Shown: positions 31,288 to 40,326 of the stretch, piece after piece | Layout: each line of letters begins with the position of its first letter | Numbering within the stretch: position 1 is the first letter of the stretch | Source: Methylobacterium pseudosasicola | Lineage (GTDB): Bacteria; Pseudomonadota; Alphaproteobacteria; Rhizobiales; Beijerinckiaceae | DNA length: 63,508 nucleotides | Direction: 5' to 3' | NCBI RefSeq assembly: GCF_900114535.1 | Contig: NZ_FOTK01000035.1 | Span: forward strand, 1-63,508 | Notes under the pieces: model-generated | Seen by the model: the letters and a program-made list of their open reading frames with translations, nothing else | Told to the model about the DNA's origin: nothing | Database searches by the model: none | Made by a program: the position numbers and the translations under genes

Positions 31288-32979
31288 ATGCTGCGCTTGC
31301 GGGACTACCAGCGCGCCAGCCTCGACGCGCTCGCGGCCGCCTGGGGGCGGGGAGGGGGCGACGCGGCGGCGCCCGGACATCTGGTCGTGCTGCCCACCGG
31401 GGCCGGCAAGGCCCTGGTCATCGCCGCCCTCGCCCGGGAGGCGGTGACAAAAAACCCCCTCGCCCGGGTGGCGATCGTCACCCACAGCCGCGAGCTCGTC
31501 GCCCAGAATTTTTCGGAGCTGACCCGCTACTGGCCGGAAGCGCCGGCCGGCATCTTCTCCGCCGGGCTCGGGCGGCGGGAGGCCGGGGCGCAGGTCCTGG
31601 TCTGCGGGATCCAGTCCGTGGCCGACCGGCTCGACGCGGTCGGCCCGCGCGACCTCGTGATCGTCGACGAGGCGCACCTGATCCCCCGCGCCGCCCAGAC
31701 CCGCTACGGCCGGTTCCTGGCGGGCCTGCAGGCGCTGACGCCCGGGATGCGGGTGGCGGGCTTCACCGCGACCCCCTACCGGCTCGATTCCGGCCGGCTC
31801 GACGCAGGGGAGGGTCGCCTGTTCGCCGGGATCGCCTACGAGGCCGATACCGGCGACCTGATCCGGCGCGGCTTCCTGGCGCCCCTCGTCTCCAAGGCGA
31901 CCCTGACCCAGCTCGACGTCTCCGGGGTCGGCCGGCGCGGGGGCGACTACATCCCGGGGGAGCTGGAGGCGGCGGTCAACCGCGACTGGATCACTAAGGC
32001 CGCCGTGGCCGAGCTGACGGAATACGGCAGCGGCCGCCGGGCCTGGCTCGCCTTCTGCGCCGGCCTCGCCCATGCCGAGGCCGTGCGCGACGCGGTGCGG
32101 GCCGAGGGGTATTCCTGCGAGACGGTCTCGGGGGAGACGCCCCGCCGGGAGCGCGACCGGATCGTGTCGGCGTTTCGGGCGGGAAAGATCCGCTGCCTGA
32201 CCTCGGTGGGCGTGCTCGGCACCGGCTTCAACGCCCCGGAGGTCGACCTCGTGGCGCTGCTGCGCCCGACCCGCAGCACCGGCCTCTACGTCCAGCAGGT
32301 CGGCCGGGCGCTGCGCTGCGCCCCCGGCAAGGAAGACGCGCTGATCCTCGACTATGCCGGCCTGGTGCGGATGCACGGGCCGGTGGACGCCGTGACGGCG
32401 CAGAGTGCCGCTCAGGTGCTCGGCGGGGCAGGGGGCCTGCGCGCCAAGCCCTGCCCTGGCTGCGGCGCCCTGATCGCCCTGAACGCCTCCACCTGCGAGG
32501 CCTGCTGGACCGAGCCGGAGACGGAGGAGGAGGGCGCCCCCCTGCACGACGCCGCGGCCGAGGACGAACTGCCGATCCTCTCGGCCGACATCGTGCCGGC
32601 CTCCGAGCCGGCCGGCCCTGCCCCGGAGGCGGAGGCACCCTGGCATCCGGTGACCGATCTGAGCCTGGAGGCGGCCCCGGACGGGCTCGACCTCGTGCTC
32701 GGCTGGCGGGACGGCACCGCCGCGGCCGATTGGCGGGTGCGCCTGCGGCCCGAGCGCAGCGGCTACGAGCGGGAGAAGGCGGTGCTGTGGTGGCGCGGGC
32801 TCGGCGGCGGCCGCGACGCGCCGATGGACACTGCCGGCTTCCTGGACCAGGCGGAGGCCCTGGACCGGCCGGCGGCGATCCGGATCCGGCCGGGCCGGCT
32901 GTCGGACCAGATCGAGTGCCGCGCCCAGGACGGCCGGATCTTCGTCGACCAGAGCCGGCTCGCCGGACGCGCCGCGTGA
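31288..32979 (+). CDS. DEAD/DEAH-type SF2 helicase with C-terminal zinc ribbon
   Basis: This 563-residue superfamily 2 helicase shows motif Q/I region LRDYQRASLDAL and VLPTGAGKALVIAAL (Walker A). Motif II is VDEAHLIPRA, motif III FTATPYRLD and motif VI QVGRALRCAPGK. A CxxC..CxxC zinc ribbon (CPGCGALIALNASTCEAC) follows at about residue 390. The Walker A Ser/Thr after Lys is an Ala here, which is unusual. The C-terminal 130 residues form an accessory domain without a recognised match. This helicase type occurs both in phages and in chromosomes. No phage genes are beside it. Confidence 0.85.
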   Translation: MLRLRDYQRASLDALAAAWGRGGGDAAAPGHLVVLPTGAGKALVIAALAREAVTKNPLARVAIVTHSRELVAQNFSELTRYWPEAPAGIFSAGLGRREAGAQVLVCGIQSVADRLDAVGPRDLVIVDEAHLIPRAAQTRYGRFLAGLQALTPGMRVAGFTATPYRLDSGRLDAGEGRLFAGIAYEADTGDLIRRGFLAPLVSKATLTQLDVSGVGRRGGDYIPGELEAAVNRDWITKAAVAELTEYGSGRRAWLAFCAGLAHAEAVRDAVRAEGYSCETVSGETPRRERDRIVSAFRAGKIRCLTSVGVLGTGFNAPEVDLVALLRPTRSTGLYVQQVGRALRCAPGKEDALILDYAGLVRMHGPVDAVTAQSAAQVLGGAGGLRAKPCPGCGALIALNASTCEACWTEPETEEEGAPLHDAAAEDELPILSADIVPASEPAGPAPEAEAPWHPVTDLSLEAAPDGLDLVLGWRDGTAAADWRVRLRPERSGYEREKAVLWWRGLGGGRDAPMDTAGFLDQAEALDRPAAIRIRPGRLSDQIECRAQDGRIFVDQSRLAGRAA

Positions 32980-33487
32980 CGCCGCGGGGAGGGCGCTTTC
33001 GGCCCGGGTTCCTCGAACCGCCCTCACCCGGTTCCGCCGCTTCGCCGACGCGGCGCGGCTCGGGCGTGGGGCCGTTTCGCGGCACCGGGGCTCGGGCCGG
33101 CTCTCGGAGGCCGGCCAGAGCCAGGCGGGATACGCCGCTCCGATCCGGCGGCGAACCCAGCCATCTGGCATGCCAGACCCCCTCACCCGAGCACCCTGGC
33201 GGCCTTAGTTCCATAATATATCTTATGCGAACTCTGGATCTAGGTCGGGAGGGGTGTGGTTGGGGTCCAATGGCTGGGTCCGGGATATCTCCTGACGGCC
33301 CTGGCGCAGGATCCGGGTAGCAGCTTCCAGAACCACACCGTCATCCCCGGGCCGCGTAGCGGAGCCCGGGATCCAGATCCGCCGACAGGTCGAGGTCTTG
33401 CGGGCCGTCGGCGGTTCGCGATCGGCGCTTCCGACGGCCTCGTCAGGGCCGGGCTCGCTTGCTGAGCTCTGGAATGGCGCACGGGCG
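32980..33487. other. 508-base intergenic region with a palindromic repeat
   Basis: No supported gene lies here; open frames in it are extensions of shadow frames. It contains a short AT-rich patch (CCATAATATATCTTATGCG at about 33211). At 33340-33376 is the widespread rhizobial repeat reading GTCATCCCCGGGCCGCGTAG and then CGGAGCCCGGGATCCAG, whose CCCGGG arms can pair. Confidence 0.6.
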
Positions 33488-34615
33488 TTACGGCAGCTTC
33501 GAACGCAGCCAGCCGAACAGGCGGCGCCCCGGGAAGCGGGCAGGCGGCATCCGGATTGTGGGCGCGGCCCCCTCCTCCGGGATCGGGCCCTCGTGGAAGC
33601 GCGCGCCGAACGACCAGAACGCGTCCCGCTTGGTTCCGATCATGCCGAGCCCCACGGGCTCGCGGTCGACGTTCGGGCGCATCCGTCCGCCGGCCCAGAC
33701 GCGCTGCCAGCAGCCGCGCCGGGACAGGTCGGCGTCGCGCCAGCCCAGGCGCCCATGGCCGGCGACGGCAAAGATCCGCTCGCCGCCGAACGTCTCGGGG
33801 ATCCACACCCAGGTCGAGAACACGTAGGCCTTGTCGGTGCCGAGGCGGGCCGGGTCGACCGCCCGCGTATAGGCGCTGAGCGCCTGGGTCGGGTGCCGCC
33901 CGGCATGCCGGCGCAGGCCGCCCGGCAGCGTCAGGGCGTCCGCGAAGGCCCCCGCCCCCAGGTCGGTCGGCGCCTGGCCGTGCGCCAGCGCGTAGGCGCT
34001 GTCGATGAGGTGGAGCCAGGGTTCGAGATCGACCTCCCAGGCCTGCTCGGTGGGGGCGAAGCGGCGCACCCGCCCCGCGATCACCCGGTCGGCGGCCCGC
34101 CGGGCCGGCTCCGGGCGCCAATCCGGCCCGGCCTCGGTGACGCGCAGCAGCGTCGAGGGGCCGTGCGCCCAGACCGCCTCGGACAGGCGCTCGAACGCGG
34201 AATCCGGGACGTCGCGGCCGACCTTGCGGACCAGGATCTTCGATCCGTCGGCGAGGTCGTCCAGCATCTTGCGCTTGAGGTGGGCGAGGCGGCCGTATTC
34301 GCGCTCGACCAGCACCTCAGGGTCGATCGAGCCCGCGGGATGGCCGGTGTTCGCCCAGATGTTGTAGGCCACGCTGTGGCAGTAATAGGTGCCGCCGTCG
34401 CTCACCGCGATGCGCAGGTCGCCCGGCACGCCGAAATCCGCGAAGCCGCAGCGCAGGCCGCGGATCAGATCCTCCATCGGCGTGTAGGAGAACCGCAGCA
34501 GCCCGGACGGCTCGACGCCGCCGTAGCGCTGCACGAAGCCGAACTCGCAATTGTCGCCCAGGCTCCGAAACCCGTGGAGCCGCTCCGAAAGCCTCGCGGC
34601 CGCCGCGTTCCTCAT
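33488..34615 (-). CDS. Uncharacterised protein with SLGDNCEFG N-terminal motif
   Basis: This 375-residue protein begins MRNAAAARLSERLHGFRSLG. The block SLGDNCEFGFVQR, then YGGVEPSGLLRFSYTP, defines an alphaproteobacterial family often seen near glycan or capsule genes (family knowledge, function unproven). The middle carries KILVRKVGRD and the C-terminal half a beta-rich region (VFSTWVWIPETFGGERIFAV). There is no signal peptide. Longer frames upstream are shadows of the patatin gene region. The Cys/His content (Cys22, His115-type) hints at a thiol-peptidase-like fold, but this is a guess. Confidence 0.65.
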   Translation of the reverse strand: MRNAAAARLSERLHGFRSLGDNCEFGFVQRYGGVEPSGLLRFSYTPMEDLIRGLRCGFADFGVPGDLRIAVSDGGTYYCHSVAYNIWANTGHPAGSIDPEVLVEREYGRLAHLKRKMLDDLADGSKILVRKVGRDVPDSAFERLSEAVWAHGPSTLLRVTEAGPDWRPEPARRAADRVIAGRVRRFAPTEQAWEVDLEPWLHLIDSAYALAHGQAPTDLGAGAFADALTLPGGLRRHAGRHPTQALSAYTRAVDPARLGTDKAYVFSTWVWIPETFGGERIFAVAGHGRLGWRDADLSRRGCWQRVWAGGRMRPNVDREPVGLGMIGTKRDAFWSFGARFHEGPIPEEGAAPTIRMPPARFPGRRLFGWLRSKLP

Positions 34616-34776
34616 CCCGGTCACTGTCGTTCGCTCTGATCCACCGAGCCCTTTCGCGACAGATCGCGGTGTTCGCCCAGGTTTGTCCAGCCCTGTGCAC
34701 ACATGGGCGCCGCCGCGGGGCGGGCCGGGAGGAGGGGGTTTTTCGGGTCCGGTGCCGTGGAGCCCCCTCCCCGGCC

Positions 34777-35805
34777 TCAGGGTGCGATGGCCGCCTCCAG
34801 GGTCTGCAGGCTCGAATCCGCGCCGATCGCGTGGCCGGATTCCGCCAGCCAGCTTTCGGCCGTGGCGCGGCCGAGGTCGCGCAGGGCGCTGATCGTCGAC
34901 CAGCGGGTGTCGAGCTTGCTGACCGCGCCGCCGGCCAGCTCGCAGGGCGCCTGCAGCAGGTGGATGTTGATGTCGGCGATGGCCCGCATCCGGGCATCCT
35001 GTGCCCCAGTCTCCCTTGCGTAACGCTGCACTTCGGTGAGCGCCTTCAGGTCGCGCATTAGGCAGGCGTTGAAGCTGATGTCGCTGACTCGCCCGGCGAC
35101 CTCGGAGGGCAGCAGGCCGATCGCGTCGGTGACGAACGGGGTCAGCTGCAGGACGATCAGGTCGGTGGCGCCGTGGCCGTTGAACACGAGGGGCTCCAGG
35201 GCCGGGTTGGCGGCGTAGCCTCCGTCCCAGTAGCGCCGGCCGTCGATCTCCACGGGGGCGAACAGCTCCGGCAGGCAGGAGGAGGCCATCAGCGCCTTCA
35301 GCGTCACCTCGGAGCCGGTGAACAGCCGCGCTGCCCCGGTGAGGATGTCGGTGGCCGAGACGTAGAGCGGCACCCGCTCCTGCCGGGCGACGGTCTCGAG
35401 GTCGATGCTGGCGCGCACCACCGCCTGGAACAGGTGCATGTCGCGCAAGGCCGGCAGGAACGGCGAGACATAGGCCGAAGCCTCGCGGAACAGGGCCAGG
35501 GACCGGGCGACGAACGGGTCCAGGAAGGGCTCGAAGGAGGCCCCGAACCCCTCGAAGCCGCGCAGGGGCGAGCGCTCGGCGGTGGCCCGCCACAGCCGCT
35601 CCAGGGCCTCCCGGCCGCCGTCATCGCCGCCGGTGGCCAGGCCCGCCACCAGGGCGGCGCCGTTCAGGGCGCCCGCGCTGGCGCCGCTGACCGCGACGAT
35701 CTCGATATGCTCCTCCAGCAGCCGGTCGATCACCCCCCAGCCATAGGCGCCGTAGGAGCCGCCCCCCTGGAGCCCGAGGGCCACGCGCGGTTTCATCTCT
35801 GCCAT
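34777..35805 (-). CDS. Patatin-like phospholipase family protein
   Basis: This 342-residue protein carries the patatin signatures: glycine-rich oxyanion hole GLQGGGSYGAYGWG (11-24), nucleophile Ser43 in SGASAG, and Asp194 in WDGGYAANP of the Ser-Asp dyad. It should hydrolyse phospholipid or neutral-lipid acyl esters. It is cytosolic, with no signal or membrane span. The motif SSCLPELFAPVEIDGRRYWD is typical of the RssA-like bacterial branch. It is monocistronic, 110 bases upstream of the RND pump stop. Confidence 0.93.
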   Translation of the reverse strand: MAEMKPRVALGLQGGGSYGAYGWGVIDRLLEEHIEIVAVSGASAGALNGAALVAGLATGGDDGGREALERLWRATAERSPLRGFEGFGASFEPFLDPFVARSLALFREASAYVSPFLPALRDMHLFQAVVRASIDLETVARQERVPLYVSATDILTGAARLFTGSEVTLKALMASSCLPELFAPVEIDGRRYWDGGYAANPALEPLVFNGHGATDLIVLQLTPFVTDAIGLLPSEVAGRVSDISFNACLMRDLKALTEVQRYARETGAQDARMRAIADINIHLLQAPCELAGGAVSKLDTRWSTISALRDLGRATAESWLAESGHAIGADSSLQTLEAAIAP

Positions 35806-35916
35806 CGTCCCTGTTGATCCTGCGCTCGCGCCTCATCGCAAGCCAGCGGCAACGCGCCCGCGCCCGAATTGCTGCACTGCGTCAGCCGTGCGGCTGCGCA
35901 GGCCCGGACCCGGGCC

Positions 35917-38900
35917 TCAGGCGGCCCGGGCCTGCGCGTCCAGCCCCCTCCCCGGCCCCCGGAACCGGGCGAAGCGCAGGGCGAGCTCGGGCAGGATCGC
36001 CAGGGTGAGCAGCGTCGCGGTGACGAGGCCGCCCAGGATCACCAGCGCCATCGGGCCCTCGATCTCCCGTCCGGGCTCCCCCGCTCCCAGCGCCAGGGGC
36101 AGCAGGCCGAGGCCGGTGACCAGGGAGGTCATCAGGATCGGCACCATCCGGTCGGCGGCGCCCTCCACGGCGGTGGCCCGGTTCCAGGGGCGGCCCGCGG
36201 TGACGAGCTGCTCGTAATGGGCGATCATCATCACGCTGTTGCGCAGGCTGATGCCCGACAGGGTGACGAAGCCGACGATCGACCCGAGGGACAGCACGCC
36301 CCCGGTGAGCACGATCGCCGCCACACCGCCGACGAACGCGAAGGGCAGGGTCACCAGGACCAGCAGCAGGTTCGCCCCCGAGCCGGTGACCACGGCGAGC
36401 AGCAGCACGATGCCGAACCCGGCGAGCGCGGCATGGGCCAGGAGGTCGGTGCGCGCCTGGGCCTGCGCCTCCGCGGCCCCCGCGAAGGCGACGTAGACGC
36501 CCTCCGGCAGGCGCATCGACCGGGCGATCTTGGCGCGCGCCGCCGCCACGAAGCCGGCCACGTCCCGGCCCTCGACCGCCGCGGTCACCGTCTGGACCCG
36601 CTGGGCGCCCTGGTGCTGGACCTGGTAGCGGCCGGTGCTCTCGTAGATATCGGCCACCTGCGAGAGCCGGACGTAGCGCCCGCCCGGATTGCGCAGGGGC
36701 AGGTCGCCCACCGCGCTGAGCCGGCCGCGGGACCGGGCGTCGAGGATCACCAGCACGTTGAACACCGCGTTGCCGACATAAGTCTGGCCGACCGTGTCGC
36801 CCTGATAGGCGGTGCGCACCGATTCCAGCACCTCGATCGCGTCGAGGCCCCAATGGCGCAGATCCGCGGGGCGCAAGGCGGCGGTCACCTGGGGCAGCCC
36901 GGCCGGGGCTGCGAGTTGCACGTCGCGGGCGCCCCGCACCTCGGCGAGTTCGCGCGCCACCGCCCGGGCGGCGGCCTCGATCCGGGGCAGGTCGTCGCCC
37001 ACGAGGTTGACCACCACGGGCGCGGTATGACCCGAGACCGTCTCCTCGATCCGCTCGGTCAAAAAGGTCTTGAGCGAGAAGGCCGCCCCCGGGAAGCCCG
37101 CCGTGAGGGCGCGGATCCCGGCCTCCGTGGCCCGCTGGGCCGCGCCGTCGAGGCCGGGTTCGAGGTCGATATGGATCTCGCTGTAATGGGTGCCGGCGGT
37201 GTCCTGCCCGGCCTCGGCCCGGCCGATCTGCGCCGCCACGGTCCGGACCCCCGGGATGCCCTTGAGGCCGGCGGTGATCAGGCCGCCCAGGCGCTGCGAT
37301 TCCTGCAGGGCGGTGCCGGGGGCCGCGGCCATGTGCAGGATCAGGTGGCCCTCCTTCAGGTCGGGCAGGAAGCTGGCGCCGAGCCGGGGCACCAGGGCGG
37401 CCCCGGCCAGGACCGCAAGCGCGCTCGCGAGAATGGCGGTGCGCGGCACCCGCCCGATCCCGGCGAGCAGCCCGCGATAGGCCGCCCGGCAGAGGCGCAC
37501 CACCGGCGGGTCGGCGGCTTCGGCCTTGGCGCGCCCGGTCCCGCCGAGCAGCATCAGGGCGAGGGCGGGCGTGACCGTGAGCGCGACCAGCAGCGAGGCC
37601 AGCACGGCGGCGATGTAGGCGAGCGCCAGGGGGCCGAACAGGCGGCCGGCCACCCCGGTGAGCGCCAGCACCGGCAGGAACATCAGCAGCACCGCCAGGG
37701 TGGCGTAGGCGACGGCGCCGCGCACCTCCAGGATGGCGTCGAACACGACGCGGGGCCCGCCGCTCCTCCCTTGTGCCCGGGCCTCGCGCAGGCGCCGGGC
37801 GACGTTCTCGACGCCGATCACCGCGTCGTCCACCACCTCGCCGATGGCCAGCGCCAGCCCGCCCAGCGTCATGGTGTTGAGGCTCTCGCCCCAGGCCTGG
37901 AGGGCGAGCGCTGCAGCGATCAGCGAGAGCGGGATCGCGGCCGCACTGATCAGGGCCGTGCGCCAGTCGGCCAAAAAAACCAGCAGGACGACGACGACCA
38001 GGGCGCCGCCCAGCATCAGCGCCTGGAGGACGTTGCCGTTGGCGACGTCGACGAAGTTCGCCGGGCGGAACAGGTCGGCGTGCAGGCTCACCCCCGCCCG
38101 CGCCAGGGCCGGCCGCAGCTCCGCCAGGGCCGCCTCCAGGCGCCGGGTGACGGTCCGCGTGTCGACCCCGACCTGGGCGCCGACCATCAGCAGCACGCCG
38201 GGCTTGCCGTCCACCAGGGCCGCGCCGATCGCCGGCTCGGGGGCGGCCAGGATCGTGGCGACGTCGGCCAGGACCACGCTCGCCCCGCCCTCGTTGACCA
38301 GCACGGTGCGCCCCAGCGCCTCCGGGGTGAGCGACTGCCCCTCGGTGCGCAGGCCGACCCGCTGGTTGGGCGTGTCCACGAAGCCGGCGCCCCGCACCCC
38401 CGTGGCCTTGCGGGCGGCCGCCAGCACGTCGTTGAGCCCGACCCGGTAGCGGATCAGGTCGTCGGGACGGACCTGCACCTGGAGGGCGCGCACGTCGCCG
38501 CCATAGACCGAGACCTGGGCGATGCCCGGCACCGCTTGGAGGCGCAGCCGGACCGTCCAGTCGGCGAGCGTGCGCAGGTCCATGGCGCTGCGGCTGTCCG
38601 AGGTCAGGCCGATCAGCAGCACCGTCGAGGTGGAGGAGGTCAGCGCCGTCATGGCGGGCGCCATGACGCCCTGCGGCAGCCGTCCGGCCAGGGCCGCCAG
38701 GCGCTCGTTGACCCGCTGGCGCACCCGGTCGACGTCGCTGCCGGCCCGGAACGCCGCGCTGATCACCGACAGGCCCTGGATCGAGGAGGAGCGCAGGGTC
38801 TCCAGCCCGGGCAGGCCGCCCACCGCCCCCTCGATCGCCTGGGTGACCAGGACCTCGACCTGCTCGGGATCGAGGCCCGGCGCCTCGGTCTGGATCGTCA

Positions 38901-39123
38901 CGGTGGGCGGCGCGAATTCCGGAAAGACGTCGTAGCGGGCGCTGCGCAGGGCGTAGAGGCCGAAGACCAGGAGGGCGCAGGCCAGGGCCAGCACCACACG
39001 CGGCCGCCGCACCGAGAACCCGACCAGCCCGGCCTGGGGGCCGCGGGGGAGCGGCTCACCTTGATTCAACGCGCTCGCCGGCGCCGAACCGGTATCCACT
39101 TCGGCGGCGCGCGCTTTAGTCAT
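35917..39123 (-). CDS. RND efflux permease, heavy-metal (CusA/CzcA-type) family
   Basis: This 1068-residue inner-membrane pump shows the HME-RND pattern: TIQTEAPGLDPEQVEVLVTQ, IEGAVGGLPGLETLRSSSIQ and GGLALAIGEVVDDAVIGVEN in the proton-relay span, with twelve expected spans. It should export divalent or monovalent metal ions from the periplasm. Its ATG overlaps the adaptor stop (ATGACTAA), so translation is coupled. Residues 2-18 (KARAAEVDTGSAPASAL) are encoded by a palindromic repeat (39069-39115) and are not family sequence. The normal start may therefore have been displaced. Confidence 0.92.
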   Translation of the reverse strand: MTKARAAEVDTGSAPASALNQGEPLPRGPQAGLVGFSVRRPRVVLALACALLVFGLYALRSARYDVFPEFAPPTVTIQTEAPGLDPEQVEVLVTQAIEGAVGGLPGLETLRSSSIQGLSVISAAFRAGSDVDRVRQRVNERLAALAGRLPQGVMAPAMTALTSSTSTVLLIGLTSDSRSAMDLRTLADWTVRLRLQAVPGIAQVSVYGGDVRALQVQVRPDDLIRYRVGLNDVLAAARKATGVRGAGFVDTPNQRVGLRTEGQSLTPEALGRTVLVNEGGASVVLADVATILAAPEPAIGAALVDGKPGVLLMVGAQVGVDTRTVTRRLEAALAELRPALARAGVSLHADLFRPANFVDVANGNVLQALMLGGALVVVVLLVFLADWRTALISAAAIPLSLIAAALALQAWGESLNTMTLGGLALAIGEVVDDAVIGVENVARRLREARAQGRSGGPRVVFDAILEVRGAVAYATLAVLLMFLPVLALTGVAGRLFGPLALAYIAAVLASLLVALTVTPALALMLLGGTGRAKAEAADPPVVRLCRAAYRGLLAGIGRVPRTAILASALAVLAGAALVPRLGASFLPDLKEGHLILHMAAAPGTALQESQRLGGLITAGLKGIPGVRTVAAQIGRAEAGQDTAGTHYSEIHIDLEPGLDGAAQRATEAGIRALTAGFPGAAFSLKTFLTERIEETVSGHTAPVVVNLVGDDLPRIEAAARAVARELAEVRGARDVQLAAPAGLPQVTAALRPADLRHWGLDAIEVLESVRTAYQGDTVGQTYVGNAVFNVLVILDARSRGRLSAVGDLPLRNPGGRYVRLSQVADIYESTGRYQVQHQGAQRVQTVTAAVEGRDVAGFVAAARAKIARSMRLPEGVYVAFAGAAEAQAQARTDLLAHAALAGFGIVLLLAVVTGSGANLLLVLVTLPFAFVGGVAAIVLTGGVLSLGSIVGFVTLSGISLRNSVMMIAHYEQLVTAGRPWNRATAVEGAADRMVPILMTSLVTGLGLLPLALGAGEPGREIEGPMALVILGGLVTATLLTLAILPELALRFARFRGPGRGLDAQARAA
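39069..39115 (-). repeat. Gene-end palindromic repeat, GC-arm subtype (copy 2), inside the RND coding start
   Basis: The element reads (plus strand) CGCGCTCGCCGGCGCCGAAC, then CGGTATCCACTTCGG, then CGGCGCGCGCT. It aligns with 841-886 and 59367-59410. On the minus strand it begins one base after the adaptor TAA stop. It is fully translated as the N-terminus of the RND permease without a stop, so the repeat has been exapted as coding sequence. Confidence 0.85.
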
Positions 39124-40213
39124 CGTCGTCGCCGGAGACCCGGATCTGGCCCTTCATCTCCTCGGAGAGCAGGGCCTGGCCGCCCTTCAGCACGATCTCG
39201 GTGCCGTCGGGCAGGTCCTCGACCACGAAGGAATCGGCCGAGAGCGGCGCGTCGGCCCGGACCGGGTGGCGGATATAACCGCCCTGCATCCCCCGGTAGA
39301 CCCAGGTGCCCCCCTCCCCGTGCACGACGGCGTCTTCCGGGACCAGCACCCCGGTGGCCGAGCGGGCGGCGGGCAGGAACGCCATCGTGCTCATGCCGGG
39401 CAGGAGGCCGCCCGCCCCGGAGACGAGATAGAAAAAGCTCTGGCCCTGGATCCGGGGATCGGTGCGGGTCGCCGGGGAGACCAGCCGCAGGGGCACCCGG
39501 TCGCTCTGCGGCGGCACCTCCGCGAAGGCGGCTTCCGGCGGCGGGTTCAGGGACTCGCCCGGGGGCAGGGTCACCTGCATCAGGAAGTCGGCGCGCTCGA
39601 TCAGGCGGGTGACCAGGGGCGCCCGCTCGACGATGCCCCGGCCGAGCACCGGCCCCCATTCCTGCTGGGCGGTGGCCGCCAGGGTGCGCAGCTGCGATTC
39701 CGCGGCCGTCACGGCGGCCTGATCGGTCAGGGCTGTGCCCTCGGCGGTCTCGATCTGGGCGGCCGCCATGGTGGCGGTGCCGAGGCTGCGGGCCCGCCGC
39801 GCGGCGCTGGTCGAGACCTCGGCCCGGGCTCGGGCGGTCTGGAGCCCGGCCACGGCGCCGGCATAGGCGTTGGTCAGCTCCGTCACCCGGGCGAGGTCGA
39901 GGACGCTGCCATAGGCGGTCAGCTCCTGGCGGTGCGCCCGGGCCGGCAGGATGGCAGTCTCGAGGCCGACCCGGGCGCGTTCCTCCGGGGTGAGCCGCAC
40001 GATGGTGCGCCCGTCCTCCACGGCGACGCGCGCGGTGGCCTTCAGCTCCGGGGCGCCGGCAGCGGGGGCGGCGGGCAGGAATGGGGTAACGAGGCCGTTC
40101 AAGGCGGCGAGCAGGGGCGCGCCCCGCTCGCGCAGGTCCGGCTCGGAGAGGGCGGCGAGCCCGAGGAGGCCCGCCAGGGCCAGCCCTGCCAGCAGCACGC
40201 GCCGCCGTCGCAT
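39116..40213 (-). CDS. RND efflux periplasmic adaptor (membrane fusion protein)
   Basis: This 365-residue protein has an N-terminal anchor (VLLAGLALAGLLGLAALS) and an adaptor body: RARVGLETAILPARAHRQEL, a short coiled hairpin (ARARAEVSTSAARRARSLGT) and the barrel segment VLVPEDAVVHGEGGTWVYRG. The lipoyl half is short compared with CusB. It ends in an acidic DDDD tail. It bridges the RND permease encoded next (overlapping by 8 bases) to an outer-membrane channel not encoded in this window. The metal specificity is unknown. Confidence 0.88.
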   Translation of the reverse strand: MRRRRVLLAGLALAGLLGLAALSEPDLRERGAPLLAALNGLVTPFLPAAPAAGAPELKATARVAVEDGRTIVRLTPEERARVGLETAILPARAHRQELTAYGSVLDLARVTELTNAYAGAVAGLQTARARAEVSTSAARRARSLGTATMAAAQIETAEGTALTDQAAVTAAESQLRTLAATAQQEWGPVLGRGIVERAPLVTRLIERADFLMQVTLPPGESLNPPPEAAFAEVPPQSDRVPLRLVSPATRTDPRIQGQSFFYLVSGAGGLLPGMSTMAFLPAARSATGVLVPEDAVVHGEGGTWVYRGMQGGYIRHPVRADAPLSADSFVVEDLPDGTEIVLKGGQALLSEEMKGQIRVSGDDDD

Positions 40214-40326
40214 CCCGTCCCCTCCGCAAGCGCCGGCATCGGGCGACCCCGGCGGCGATTGCCACTTTTGCCCGGTTTCTTCGTCCGAATCTACCTGAAC
40301 TTGAGCGCAGGCGCCGGGACGGCAGC

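Noticed and set aside
35869..39612. A 1247-codon open frame on the plus strand opposite the RND pump genes
   Set aside because: It has no start context or known domain, and is Arg/Gly/His-rich. It is the antisense shadow of the intact RND permease and adaptor, a common artefact at this GC content.
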